This document shows positions 1 through 7,910 of a stretch of 49,190 nt of DNA, one piece after another. This stretch comes from an uncultured Alphaproteobacteria bacterium (GTDB lineage: Bacteria; Pseudomonadota; Alphaproteobacteria; Rhodobacterales; Rhodobacteraceae): the NCBI GenBank assembly GCA_913051655.1, contig CAJXHI010000023.1, forward strand, positions 1 to 49,190. The letters run 5' to 3'. Positions within the stretch are counted from its first letter, which is position 1. Each line of letters starts with the position of its first letter. The notes beneath the pieces are model-generated. The model was not told the DNA's origin and did no database searches. It saw only the letters and a list, made by a program, of their open reading frames with translations. Made by a program: the position numbers and the translations under genes.

Positions 1-96
1 AAAAAGAAAATCTCAGGGATCTTTGGAGCCAAGCGCGGCGTGCAGCAAAATCGGAAGTCCGCTTTAAGAGGCGATCGTGTCACCGTTGAGGCTTAG
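1..96 (+). CDS. C-terminal end of an unidentified protein (cut by window edge)
   Basis: An open frame runs from the first base to a TAG at 94-96 and encodes 31 residues, rich in Lys and Arg, ending in DRVTVEA. Nothing in it identifies a family. It is read in the same direction as the carnitine operon that starts 225 bases later, so it could be the last gene of an upstream transporter or catabolic unit, but that is a guess. It could also be a chance open frame, because only 31 codons are visible. Confidence 0.3.
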   Translation, partial: KKKISGIFGAKRGVQQNRKSALRGDRVTVEA

Positions 97-321
97 AAAA
101 CGCCAGTTAAAAAGTCTCGTCCTAGAAGCTTATTGGCAGCGCGCATGGGTTCCAAACAATTAGCAAGGCACATGTTTGAAAATTGATCAAAGAGCAGAAA
201 CTGCACTTTTATTGAATGGATATCGGTATTTGTCCATTTTGGCATGATATATGTCGTTTAGTGCAAACATTTCTCTCGGACCAGTGGCGTACTTTGGCAT
301 CTATTCCGCAGGAGAGTAATA

Positions 322-1233
322 ATGCCATTATCCATGACAAAAGAGGTTTTTATCACATGCGCTGTGACTGGTTCAGGCACTACGCAGGACAAAAGTCCAC
401 ACGTGCCTCGCAGCCCCAAACAGATTGCTGAGAGCGCAATCGCTGCAGCAGAGGCTGGCGCGGCAGTCGTTCATTGTCACGTCCGCGATCCAGAAACTGG
501 TACACCCAGTCGCAAAATCGATTATTATCGAGAAGTGACGGAATATATTCGCGCTTCTGACACAGATGTGGTCTTAAATCTTACTGCTGGTATGGGCGGG
601 GACATCGTCTTTGGCGGTCAAGAAGCACCGCTGCCACTTGCCTCAGGGACTGACATGATTGGTTCGACAGAGCGTGTTGCCCATATCGCAGAATGCCTTC
701 CTGAGATTTGTACACTTGATTGCGGTACCATGAATTTTGCTGAGGCTGATTATGTTATGACCAACACGCCAGGTATGTTGCAGGCGATGGGACAAATGAT
801 GACAAACCTTGGTGTAAAACCGGAAATCGAAGCCTTTGACACAGGCCATTTGTGGTATGCGAAGCAACTTGTGGCGGATGGTGTACTGGATCCTGATGCG
901 CTTGTGCAATTATGCATGGGGGTGCCTTGGGGTGCCCCTGATGATCTCAATACCTTTATGGCGATGGTGAATAATGTGCCCGCCAATTGGACTTTTAGCG
1001 CTTTTGCTTTAGGGCGTAATCAGATGGCATATGTTGCGGCTTCTGTTCTTGCTGGTGGGAATGTTCGTGTGGGGCTTGAGGATAATTTGATGCTGGAACG
1101 CGGTGTCTTGGCCGAAAACTATCAACTCGTAGAAAAAGCACGCGGCATTATTGAGTCCTTGGGCGCGCGGGTTATTATGCCTGAAGAGGTACGGCAAAAA
1201 CTCAAACTCTCCAAACGATTACCGAGGGGTTAG
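322..1233 (+). CDS. BKACE-family (DUF849) beta-keto acid cleavage enzyme, probably 3-dehydrocarnitine:acetyl-CoA type
   Basis: 303 residues, full length for the beta-keto acid cleavage enzyme family. Family hallmarks are present: ITCAVTG near the N-terminus (residues 11-17), the zinc-binding HCHVRD motif (His51, His53) and the late VRVGLEDN motif (Glu253 as third zinc ligand). These enzymes condense a beta-keto acid with acetyl-CoA to give acetoacetate and a new CoA ester. With dehydrocarnitine the product is betainyl-CoA, the role of CdhC in Pseudomonas carnitine catabolism. The ATG at 322 follows a GGAG Shine-Dalgarno and opens a six-gene operon. The substrate is inferred from the adjacent carnitine dehydrogenase/thioesterase and CaiD-like genes; the family itself accepts many keto acids. 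Confidence 0.88.
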   Translation: MPLSMTKEVFITCAVTGSGTTQDKSPHVPRSPKQIAESAIAAAEAGAAVVHCHVRDPETGTPSRKIDYYREVTEYIRASDTDVVLNLTAGMGGDIVFGGQEAPLPLASGTDMIGSTERVAHIAECLPEICTLDCGTMNFAEADYVMTNTPGMLQAMGQMMTNLGVKPEIEAFDTGHLWYAKQLVADGVLDPDALVQLCMGVPWGAPDDLNTFMAMVNNVPANWTFSAFALGRNQMAYVAASVLAGGNVRVGLEDNLMLERGVLAENYQLVEKARGIIESLGARVIMPEEVRQKLKLSKRLPRG

Positions 1234-1236
1234 CCT

Positions 1237-1998
1237 ATGGTGCGGCGGGTTGTTATTACTGGCGGTGCCTCGGGCATTGGTCGTGTGATGGCGGAGGCTT
1301 TTATGGCCCTTGGTGATCGGGTGGCGGTCTGCGATTACGATCAAAAAAGCATCCGAGATATGGAAGCGGCATATCCAAAGTGTCTAAGCTATCGCGCAGA
1401 TGTGTGCGATGAAGCTGCTATGTCCACGTTTTTTGCAAACGTCGATGAGGCTTTTGAGGGTGTTGATATCTTGATTTCAAATGCTGGAACAGGAGGGCCG
1501 GCAGGTGGCATTGAAACACTAATCTATGAAGATTGGCGCACATGTATTTCAGTGAATTTGGATGGTGCATTTCTAAGCTGCCGTTGGGCGGCAGAAGCCA
1601 TGAAAGCACAGAGCTCTGGTTTGATTTTGCTGATTTCTTCAACCTCCGGTCTTTTTGGCGTGCCTTACCGAAGCCCCTATGTGTCGGCAAAGTGGGGCCT
1701 GATTGGACTGATGAAAACACTGGCAATTGAATTAGGCTCTGCCAATGTCAGAGTGAATGCCATCTGTCCAGGTGCTGTAGAAGGGGAGCGGATGGAACGT
1801 GTGCTCTCCATCGAAAGCGAAGCAACAGGGCGCCCCATAGCCGAGATTCGTGAACAATATACAGATGGCGTATCCCTGCGCCGTTTTATCACGCCACAGA
1901 ACATCGCTGAAATGGCTGTTTTTCTTGCTTCTGAAGCGGGGTGCAACATCAGCGGCCAGGCAATTAGTGTAGATGGAAATACAGAGCGAATGGTCTGA
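1237..1998 (+). CDS. Short-chain dehydrogenase/reductase (SDR) of the carnitine operon
   Basis: 253 residues, classical SDR. The NAD(P)-binding TGGASGIG motif lies at residues 8-15, the NAG motif at 82-84, and the catalytic Ser135/Tyr148/Lys152 set includes YVSAK. It starts 3 bases after the preceding stop with a GAGGGG Shine-Dalgarno, so it is co-transcribed. The C-terminus ends with the usual SDR pattern (SGQAISVDGN). Its substrate is not evident. Candidates are an alternative hydroxy-acid oxidation in the carnitine route (for example the other enantiomer) or reduction of the acetoacetate released by the upstream cleavage enzyme to 3-hydroxybutyrate. Both are inference from context. Confidence 0.85.
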   Translation: MVRRVVITGGASGIGRVMAEAFMALGDRVAVCDYDQKSIRDMEAAYPKCLSYRADVCDEAAMSTFFANVDEAFEGVDILISNAGTGGPAGGIETLIYEDWRTCISVNLDGAFLSCRWAAEAMKAQSSGLILLISSTSGLFGVPYRSPYVSAKWGLIGLMKTLAIELGSANVRVNAICPGAVEGERMERVLSIESEATGRPIAEIREQYTDGVSLRRFITPQNIAEMAVFLASEAGCNISGQAISVDGNTERMV

Positions 1999-2028
1999 AA
2001 CTATTCCGCGATTGGGAGAGAAATAAAT

Positions 2029-3453
2029 ATGAGCAAAACAGCAGCAATCATTGGTGGAGGAGTGATAGGTGGCGGATGGCTAGCCAGATTTCTATTGAAC
2101 GGATGGGATATTAATGTCTTTGACCCTGATCCTGAAGCAGAGCGCAAAATTTCAGAAGTACTGAGAAACGCACGCCACGCGCTTCCAATGCTCTATGATC
2201 AGCCTTTACCGGCTGAAGGGAAAATAAAATTTTGCACAAAAATCAAAGACGCCGTGACGCAAGCGGACTGGATACAAGAAAGTGTACCGGAACGTTTGGA
2301 CATCAAACATAGCGTTTTCACTGAAATTCAAGAAAGTTGTCGCTTAGAGGCAGTGATTGGGTCGTCCACGTCGGGATTTAAACCCTCTGAATTGCAAGAA
2401 AACGCTATGCGACCAGAGCAAATTATGGTGACCCATCCGTTCAATCCGGTCTACCTTTTGCCATTAATTGAACTGGTCCCAAGCGCTGCGACGGGATCAA
2501 AGCACATTGAAACTGCAAAAGAGGTTCTGGAAACGATAGGCCTTTACCCGCTTCACGTACGCAAAGAAATTGATGCGCATATTGCTGATCGCTTTCTAGA
2601 GGCGGTCTGGAGAGAGGGCCTTTGGCTTATTAAAGACGGTATTGCTACAACGGAAGAAATCGACAATGCTATCCGTTTCGGTTTCGGATTGCGCTGGGCG
2701 CAGATGGGATTATTTGAAACCTTTCGTATCGCCGGTGGTGAGGCTGGTATGGCCCATTTCATTGCGCAATTTGGCCCCTGTCTGAGCTGGCCTTGGACAA
2801 AACTGACTCATGTACCAGAACTGACCGACGAACTGACGCAGATGATCGCGGATCAATCTGAGGCGCAATCCGGTCATAAATCGATAAGAGAATTGGAACG
2901 TCTGCGTGACAATAATCTGATCGCCATGATGCGCGCCTTAAAGCAACAGGGCAGTGCCGCAGGCGCTTTAATCACTGCCCATGAAGATAAGCTTCGCAAG
3001 CCTCTTAGGACGACATTTCCAATGCGTACAGTTTCGCGAATTATTCCTGTCGATTGGACCGATTATAATGGCCACATGAATGAAGGGCGTTATGGTCAGA
3101 TTTTTTCAGATGCCGCGGATGCATTTATGATCGAAATTGGCGCAGATGCGGAATATATCGCCGCTGGAAACAGCTTTTTTACGGCTGAAACGACAATAAA
3201 ATATCTGGCAGAAACACTCGCCGGTCAAAATGTTTATGTAAACACACAAGTCTTGCGCTCGGATGGAAAAAAAGTAAAACTTTTCCATCAAATGCGTGGG
3301 GAAAACGATATTATTTTTGCAACCTGCGAGCAATTCATGCTGCATGTTAATCTCACAACGCGCAAATCTTGTCCCCCCCTGCCACACGTACAAAACCGAA
3401 TGGATGCGCTGGCGTTGGCCCATAAGGAGAACAAATCATGCACTTTGGTTTGA
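2029..3453 (+). CDS. L-carnitine dehydrogenase fused to betainyl-CoA thioesterase
   Basis: 474 residues in two parts. Residues 1-320 form a 3-hydroxyacyl-CoA dehydrogenase-type enzyme: Rossmann motif IIGGGVIGGGW at 7-17, HPFNP at 136-140, and a C-terminal helical domain around 185-310. Residues ~335-460 form a hotdog-fold thioesterase with the motif DWTDYNGHMNE at 342-352. This dehydrogenase-thioesterase fusion is known from rhizobial and related L-carnitine dehydrogenases (EC 1.1.1.108); Pseudomonas has the halves as separate cdhA and cdhB. The dehydrogenase would make 3-dehydrocarnitine, the upstream BKACE enzyme would convert it to betainyl-CoA, and the thioesterase would release glycine betaine. 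A purine-rich sequence precedes the ATG. The 3' end overlaps the next gene by 16 bases. Confidence 0.88.
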   Translation: MSKTAAIIGGGVIGGGWLARFLLNGWDINVFDPDPEAERKISEVLRNARHALPMLYDQPLPAEGKIKFCTKIKDAVTQADWIQESVPERLDIKHSVFTEIQESCRLEAVIGSSTSGFKPSELQENAMRPEQIMVTHPFNPVYLLPLIELVPSAATGSKHIETAKEVLETIGLYPLHVRKEIDAHIADRFLEAVWREGLWLIKDGIATTEEIDNAIRFGFGLRWAQMGLFETFRIAGGEAGMAHFIAQFGPCLSWPWTKLTHVPELTDELTQMIADQSEAQSGHKSIRELERLRDNNLIAMMRALKQQGSAAGALITAHEDKLRKPLRTTFPMRTVSRIIPVDWTDYNGHMNEGRYGQIFSDAADAFMIEIGADAEYIAAGNSFFTAETTIKYLAETLAGQNVYVNTQVLRSDGKKVKLFHQMRGENDIIFATCEQFMLHVNLTTRKSCPPLPHVQNRMDALALAHKENKSCTLV

Positions 3454-4598
3454 GCGAAGAACAAGAAATGATCGTTGAAACGGTACGAAGCTTTGTGGAA
3501 AACGAAATCTATCCCCATGAACAAATTGTTGAGCGCACAGGTGAAGTCCCTGAGGAAGTGGCCGAAGCCATCAAACAAAAAACCATCGATTTAGGCTTTT
3601 ATGCTTGTAACTTCCCTCAAGAGGTTGGCGGTGCTGGCTTAAGTCATCTAGAATTTGCTTTGGTGGAACGCGAATTGGGGCGTGGCGCTATGGCGTTGAA
3701 TCATTTCTTTGGACGTCCACAAAATATTCTCATGGCTTGCGAGGGCGATCAGAGAGAGCGGTATCTCCTGCCCGCGGTGCGCGGTGAAAGAATGGATGCA
3801 CTGGCGATGACTGAACCAAATGCCGGATCAGATGTGCGGGGCATGAAATGCAACGCAGAGCGAAAATGTGGGGATTGGGTCGTCAATGGTACAAAACATT
3901 TTATTTCCGGCGCCGATCACGCAGATTTTGTGATCTGCTTTATTGCTACAGGCGAAGATCAAACTCCAAAAGGGCCAAAGAAACGGATCACGGCGTTTCT
4001 GGTGGATCGCGGTACACCTGGCTTCACGATTCGTCAGGGCTATCAATCGGTCAGTCATCGTGGATACAAAAATATGATCCTCGAATTCGATGAATGTCGC
4101 CTTTCTGATGAGCAAGTGCTTGGTGAGGTAGACCGCGGTTTTACCGTTATGAACGATTGGCTTTACGCCACGCGGATCACTGTCGCCACGATGTCGGTGG
4201 GGCGGGCACGTCGATGTTTTGAATATGGGCTTAATTATGCCGCGGAACGCGAGCAATTCGGACAAAAAATTGGTAAATTTCAGGGGATCAGCTTTCAAAT
4301 CGCCGATATGATCACGGAAATTGATGCTGCTGATTGGCTGACGCTGTCTTCGGCGTGGCGTCTTGATCAGGGGCTTCCTGCCAATCGCGAAATTGCCAGT
4401 GCCAAACTCTATGCCTCCGAAATGCTCGCCCGTGTGACTGATACGACCCTGCAAATTTTTGGTGGTATGGGATTGATGGATGATTTCCCAATTGAACGCT
4501 TCTGGCGGGATGCGCGTGTGGAACGTATCTGGGATGGCACGTCTGAAATCCAGCGGCATATTATTTCGCGCGAATTGTTGCGCTCTTTAGGGGCCTAA
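3438..4598 (+). CDS. Acyl-CoA dehydrogenase, probable gamma-butyrobetainyl-CoA dehydrogenase
   Basis: 386 residues, a full-length FAD-dependent acyl-CoA dehydrogenase. It has the mid-domain signature MTEPNAGSDVRGM near 117-129, EREQFGQKIGKFQ in the C-terminal helical domain, and the FAD-binding QIFGGMGLMDDFP stretch. The position of the catalytic base of medium- and short-chain enzymes (usually YEGT) reads IWDGTSEIQR, so Asp366 replaces Glu. In this operon the likely reaction is oxidation of gamma-butyrobetainyl-CoA to crotonobetainyl-CoA, as described for Agrobacterium butyrobetaine degradation. The start has AAGGAG seven bases upstream and overlaps the previous gene by 16 bases, which suggests translational coupling. 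Family is certain; substrate is inferred. Confidence 0.88.
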   Translation: MHFGLSEEQEMIVETVRSFVENEIYPHEQIVERTGEVPEEVAEAIKQKTIDLGFYACNFPQEVGGAGLSHLEFALVERELGRGAMALNHFFGRPQNILMACEGDQRERYLLPAVRGERMDALAMTEPNAGSDVRGMKCNAERKCGDWVVNGTKHFISGADHADFVICFIATGEDQTPKGPKKRITAFLVDRGTPGFTIRQGYQSVSHRGYKNMILEFDECRLSDEQVLGEVDRGFTVMNDWLYATRITVATMSVGRARRCFEYGLNYAAEREQFGQKIGKFQGISFQIADMITEIDAADWLTLSSAWRLDQGLPANREIASAKLYASEMLARVTDTTLQIFGGMGLMDDFPIERFWRDARVERIWDGTSEIQRHIISRELLRSLGA

Positions 4599-4615
4599 GA
4601 CTAAGGATAATTTCC

Positions 4616-6661
4616 ATGCAGGATTTAAGCCGATTATTTCGCCCCCGAAGCATTGCTGTCATTGGCGGTGGGATATGGTGCCGATCTGTTATAGAACAAT
4701 GCCAGAAATTTCGCTACGAAGGGCATCTCTGGTCCGTTCATCCCAAAGCGGAAGAGGTCGGTGGGCTGCCTGCCTTTTCCTCTGTTGACATGCTGCCGCA
4801 TGTGCCCGATGCGGCTTTTATTGGGGTTAACCGACACGCTACTATTGAGGTGGTTCAAAGCCTTTCCGCGCGACAAAGCGGCGGGGCTGTTTGTTTTGCC
4901 TCTGGCTTTCTTGAAGCTCAAGCAGAGGACGAAGGCGGCGCAAAGCTTCAGCAAAGCTTACTTTCTGCGGCTAAAGGAATGCCCATCATCGGACCCAATT
5001 GCTACGGGTTTATTAACTATTTGGACGGTGCAGCACTTTGGCCGGATCAGCATGGGGGCCGACGGGTGGATCGCGGCGTCGCAATCATCACCCAAAGTTC
5101 GAATATGGCGATAAACATCTCTATGCAGAATCGTGGTTTGCCCATTGCCTATATCGCCACGGCCGGAAATCAGGCGCAGAGAGGTTTGGCAGATATCGGA
5201 CAGGCATTACTGTCTGATGATCGGGTCAGCGCGCTTGGCCTGCATATCGAAGGTCTAGGAGATATTGCGGCTTTTGAAGCATTGTCCAAAGCTGCAAGAA
5301 GTATGGGCAAAGGTATTGTGGCGATTAAAGTTGGTCAATCCAAACAGGCCCAAGCCGCTACAATTTCCCACACAGCCTCTCTTGCAGGAAGCGATGCAGG
5401 TGCTCGGGCAGTGCTGAACCGCCTTGGCATTGCAAGGCTGAAAAGTGTTCCAGAATTTCTAGAGACGCTTAAGCTTCTCCACTTTTGCGGACCGCTTATG
5501 GGCAATAAGGTCGCCTCGTTATCGTGTTCTGGTGGAGAGGCAAGCCTGATTGCAGATATGGCGCTCTCTTACAATCTATGCTTTCCAGAACTGAAGGAGA
5601 CTCAAAAAAAAGGTTTGCGCGATGCGCTTGGCCCCATGGTGGCTTTGGCCAATCCGCTAGATTATCACACTTATATTTGGGGTGACGGCAAGGCGATTGG
5701 CGCAATGATGTTGGCGATGATGGCAGGAGATCAGGACATTACACTTTCTATTGTGGATTTTCCGCGCGATGACCGCTGCTCAACGGCTGTTTGGGAATGT
5801 GTACTGGAGGGCGCGGAGATTGCAGTAGAAACAGCAAGCGGACCGTTGGCTTTTGTTACAACGCTTCCTGAAAATATATCAGAGCCGGTCGCAGATCGAT
5901 TGCTGGCAATGAATGTGCTACCAATGCACGGGTTTCAGGAAACACTCGCCGCAATTGAGGCTGCACATTTTATTGCACAATCGCAGAAAGAAATCTGGTA
6001 TCCAATCGTGATCGGTCAGTCCTCCCGCAATCCGTTGATGGTGAATGAGGCGAACGCGAAATCTGCTCTAAGCGCATTTGGTTTGGATGTTCCGCGCCGT
6101 GCTGCGGTTTCATCTGTAGAAGACGTAATAAAAGAAGGGATGCAGATCGGTTTTCCTGTGGTTTTAAAGGGCATGGGGATCGCCCATAAAACGGAAAGCG
6201 GCGCTGTGAGGCTTAGCATTTCCGACAAGGCGACATTAGAAGCAGCGGTGTATGAGATGGATGCCACGGAATTCCTTGTCGAAGAAATGATTGAAGAGGC
6301 TGTTTGTGAATTGCTGGTTGGGGTCACTCGGGACCCTGCTCATGGGTTTGTGCTGACACTTGCTGCTGGGGGAATTTTGACAGAATTTCTCAAAGATCAA
6401 GTGTCTCTCATCCTGCCAGTTGAAGTAAAGAACATAACCGAGGCTCTAGAGCAGCTCAAACTATCCAAATTGCTCGCCGGTTATCGCGGTAAACCTGCAG
6501 TGGATCTTTCTGAAACTGCCAGAGCGGTGATGGCTGTGCAAGACTATGTTCTTGCGCATATAAACGAAGTTGAAGAAGTGGAAATCAATCCACTCATCTT
6601 GACGCCTACACGGGCGATTGCAGTAGATGCGTTGATTAGAAAAGGAGAGGCAGATGTCTGA
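4616..6661 (+). CDS. ADP-forming acyl-CoA synthetase (single-chain), probable gamma-butyrobetaine/carnitine CoA ligase
   Basis: 681 residues with the domain order of single-chain NDP-forming acyl-CoA synthetases: CoA-binding Rossmann domain (1-130, starting RPRSIAVIGGG), succinyl-CoA ligase-like domains (~150-450) with the conserved SHTASLAG motif whose His252 matches the family phosphohistidine, and a C-terminal ATP-grasp domain (~460-681; VLKGMGIAHKTESGAV, VEEMIEE, EINPLI). It would activate a carboxylate with ATP and CoA, giving ADP and phosphate. Its place between an acyl-CoA dehydrogenase and a CaiD homologue points to a betaine-type acid as substrate. This differs from E. coli, which uses AMP-forming CaiC and the CoA-transferase CaiB. 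It begins 17 bases after the preceding stop and overlaps the next gene by 8 bases. Confidence 0.86.
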   Translation: MQDLSRLFRPRSIAVIGGGIWCRSVIEQCQKFRYEGHLWSVHPKAEEVGGLPAFSSVDMLPHVPDAAFIGVNRHATIEVVQSLSARQSGGAVCFASGFLEAQAEDEGGAKLQQSLLSAAKGMPIIGPNCYGFINYLDGAALWPDQHGGRRVDRGVAIITQSSNMAINISMQNRGLPIAYIATAGNQAQRGLADIGQALLSDDRVSALGLHIEGLGDIAAFEALSKAARSMGKGIVAIKVGQSKQAQAATISHTASLAGSDAGARAVLNRLGIARLKSVPEFLETLKLLHFCGPLMGNKVASLSCSGGEASLIADMALSYNLCFPELKETQKKGLRDALGPMVALANPLDYHTYIWGDGKAIGAMMLAMMAGDQDITLSIVDFPRDDRCSTAVWECVLEGAEIAVETASGPLAFVTTLPENISEPVADRLLAMNVLPMHGFQETLAAIEAAHFIAQSQKEIWYPIVIGQSSRNPLMVNEANAKSALSAFGLDVPRRAAVSSVEDVIKEGMQIGFPVVLKGMGIAHKTESGAVRLSISDKATLEAAVYEMDATEFLVEEMIEEAVCELLVGVTRDPAHGFVLTLAAGGILTEFLKDQVSLILPVEVKNITEALEQLKLSKLLAGYRGKPAVDLSETARAVMAVQDYVLAHINEVEEVEINPLILTPTRAIAVDALIRKGEADV

Positions 6662-7439
6662 CAGCCCAATAAAAACACGGAAAGAAGGTCATATTCTAGA
6701 GGTGACGATTGATCGCCCCAATGCAAACGCCATTGATTTAGCTACAAGTCGCATCATGGGAGAGGTATTTCGTGATTTCCGCGACGACAAAGAACTGCGC
6801 GTCGCTATCCTCACGGCGAAAAATGATAAATTTTTCTGCCCCGGCTGGGACCTAAAGGCCGCTGCAGATGGAGATGCAGTGGATGGGGATTATGGTGTTG
6901 GTGGCTTTGGCGGGTTGCAGGAATTGCGCGGATTAAATAAACCCATTATTTGTGCAGTGAACGGGATTTGCTGTGGTGGTGGACTTGAGATTGCGCTTTC
7001 TTGTGACATCATTTTGGCTGCAGAACATGCTACATTTGCATTACCTGAAATTCGAAGTGGCACAATTGCAGATGCTGCGAGCATTAAGCTTCCAAAACGC
7101 ATCCCCTATCATATTGCGATGGAAATGCTGTTTACAGGACGCTGGCTTGATGCAGAAGAAGCTGCCCGATGGGGCATGGTCAATAATGTTCATAAGGGCG
7201 AAGATCTTATGGACGAAGCGCGTAGGATGGCTACACTTTTGGCGTCAGGTCCGCCACTTGTTTATGCCGCTATTAAAGAGGTTGTGCGGGAAGCTGAGGA
7301 TATGAAATTTCAGGATTGCTTGAATAAAATCACCAAATCGCAGTTTGAAACAATTGATCGGCTGTATCATTCTGAGGATCAATCTGAAGGTGCACGCGCC
7401 TTTGCTGAAAAACGTGATCCTATCTGGAAGGGACGATAA
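6654..7439 (+). CDS. caiD: Carnitinyl-CoA dehydratase (crotonobetainyl-CoA hydratase), CaiD-like
   Basis: 261 residues, the same length as E. coli CaiD, and unusually close to it in sequence as I recall it. Shared features include ANAID near residue 24, GWDLKAAADG at 64-73, the oxyanion-hole CCGGGLE region (106-112), and the C-terminal AFAEKRDPIWKGR. The two glutamates used by crotonases are Glu112 and Glu132, one position off E. coli Glu111 and Glu131. It hydrates crotonobetainyl-CoA to L-carnitinyl-CoA. It overlaps the synthetase gene by 8 bases with GGAGAGG as Shine-Dalgarno and is the last gene of the operon. This is the best-identified substrate anchor in the cluster. Confidence 0.88.
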   Translation: MSDSPIKTRKEGHILEVTIDRPNANAIDLATSRIMGEVFRDFRDDKELRVAILTAKNDKFFCPGWDLKAAADGDAVDGDYGVGGFGGLQELRGLNKPIICAVNGICCGGGLEIALSCDIILAAEHATFALPEIRSGTIADAASIKLPKRIPYHIAMEMLFTGRWLDAEEAARWGMVNNVHKGEDLMDEARRMATLLASGPPLVYAAIKEVVREAEDMKFQDCLNKITKSQFETIDRLYHSEDQSEGARAFAEKRDPIWKGR

Positions 7440-7910
7440 ACTTAGGCCCGCAACGCATCGTAAGACTTCATAACATGCGTTTGATGTACGGCCATTGGGT
7501 GAGACGGCTGTAAAAGTTGCGCCGGTGGAGCATATCTGCGTTCTCAGTATCAAAACAACGGTATAAGATATGCACAAGGACAATGTTGGTGAGCTAAAAG
7601 TAATTTCCGGTCAGATAGCGATGCCGTGAAAGTTGTTGGTTGGCAATTTAAAGAAGATCTTCAAATTTGCAGATAGGCTATTTTTTTAAAATACTAATAT
7701 TACGGCCTCAAGCTGGGGTACTCACAATTTCACAAACAATGGGATTGGAAAGCTTACGACAACACTTACCTTCGACTATTACACTCATGTGTCGATCTGT
7801 TCAAGATCTGATGGAAAAGAAGGCCAGAACAGGGCTTTTGCGTAGTGATTTGTCAGGTAGTTATGGGTTGAGAACCATTTTACCGTATACTGACCATCCA
7901 CATGCCCAGC
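7440..7910. other. Intergenic stretch between convergent units, no intact gene
   Basis: About 470 bases between the end of the caiD-like gene and the read-through end of the broken AraC-type regulator. I see no convincing hairpin terminator. Short coding-like runs occur, for example an open frame around 7480-7560 reading FDVRPLGETAVKVAPVEH before a stop, and a 108-codon plus-strand frame (7667-7993) that runs antisense into the regulator. Neither has a good ribosome binding site or a recognisable family. The run may be the remains of a former last gene of the operon. Confidence 0.45.

Noticed and set aside
216-431. 71-codon frame at the start of the carnitine operon
   Set aside because: It overlaps the BKACE gene start in another frame and has no Shine-Dalgarno or similarity.
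3828-4559. 243-codon open frame on the minus strand
   Set aside because: It lies wholly antisense to the well-supported acyl-CoA dehydrogenase gene, has no ribosome binding site and no recognisable domain.
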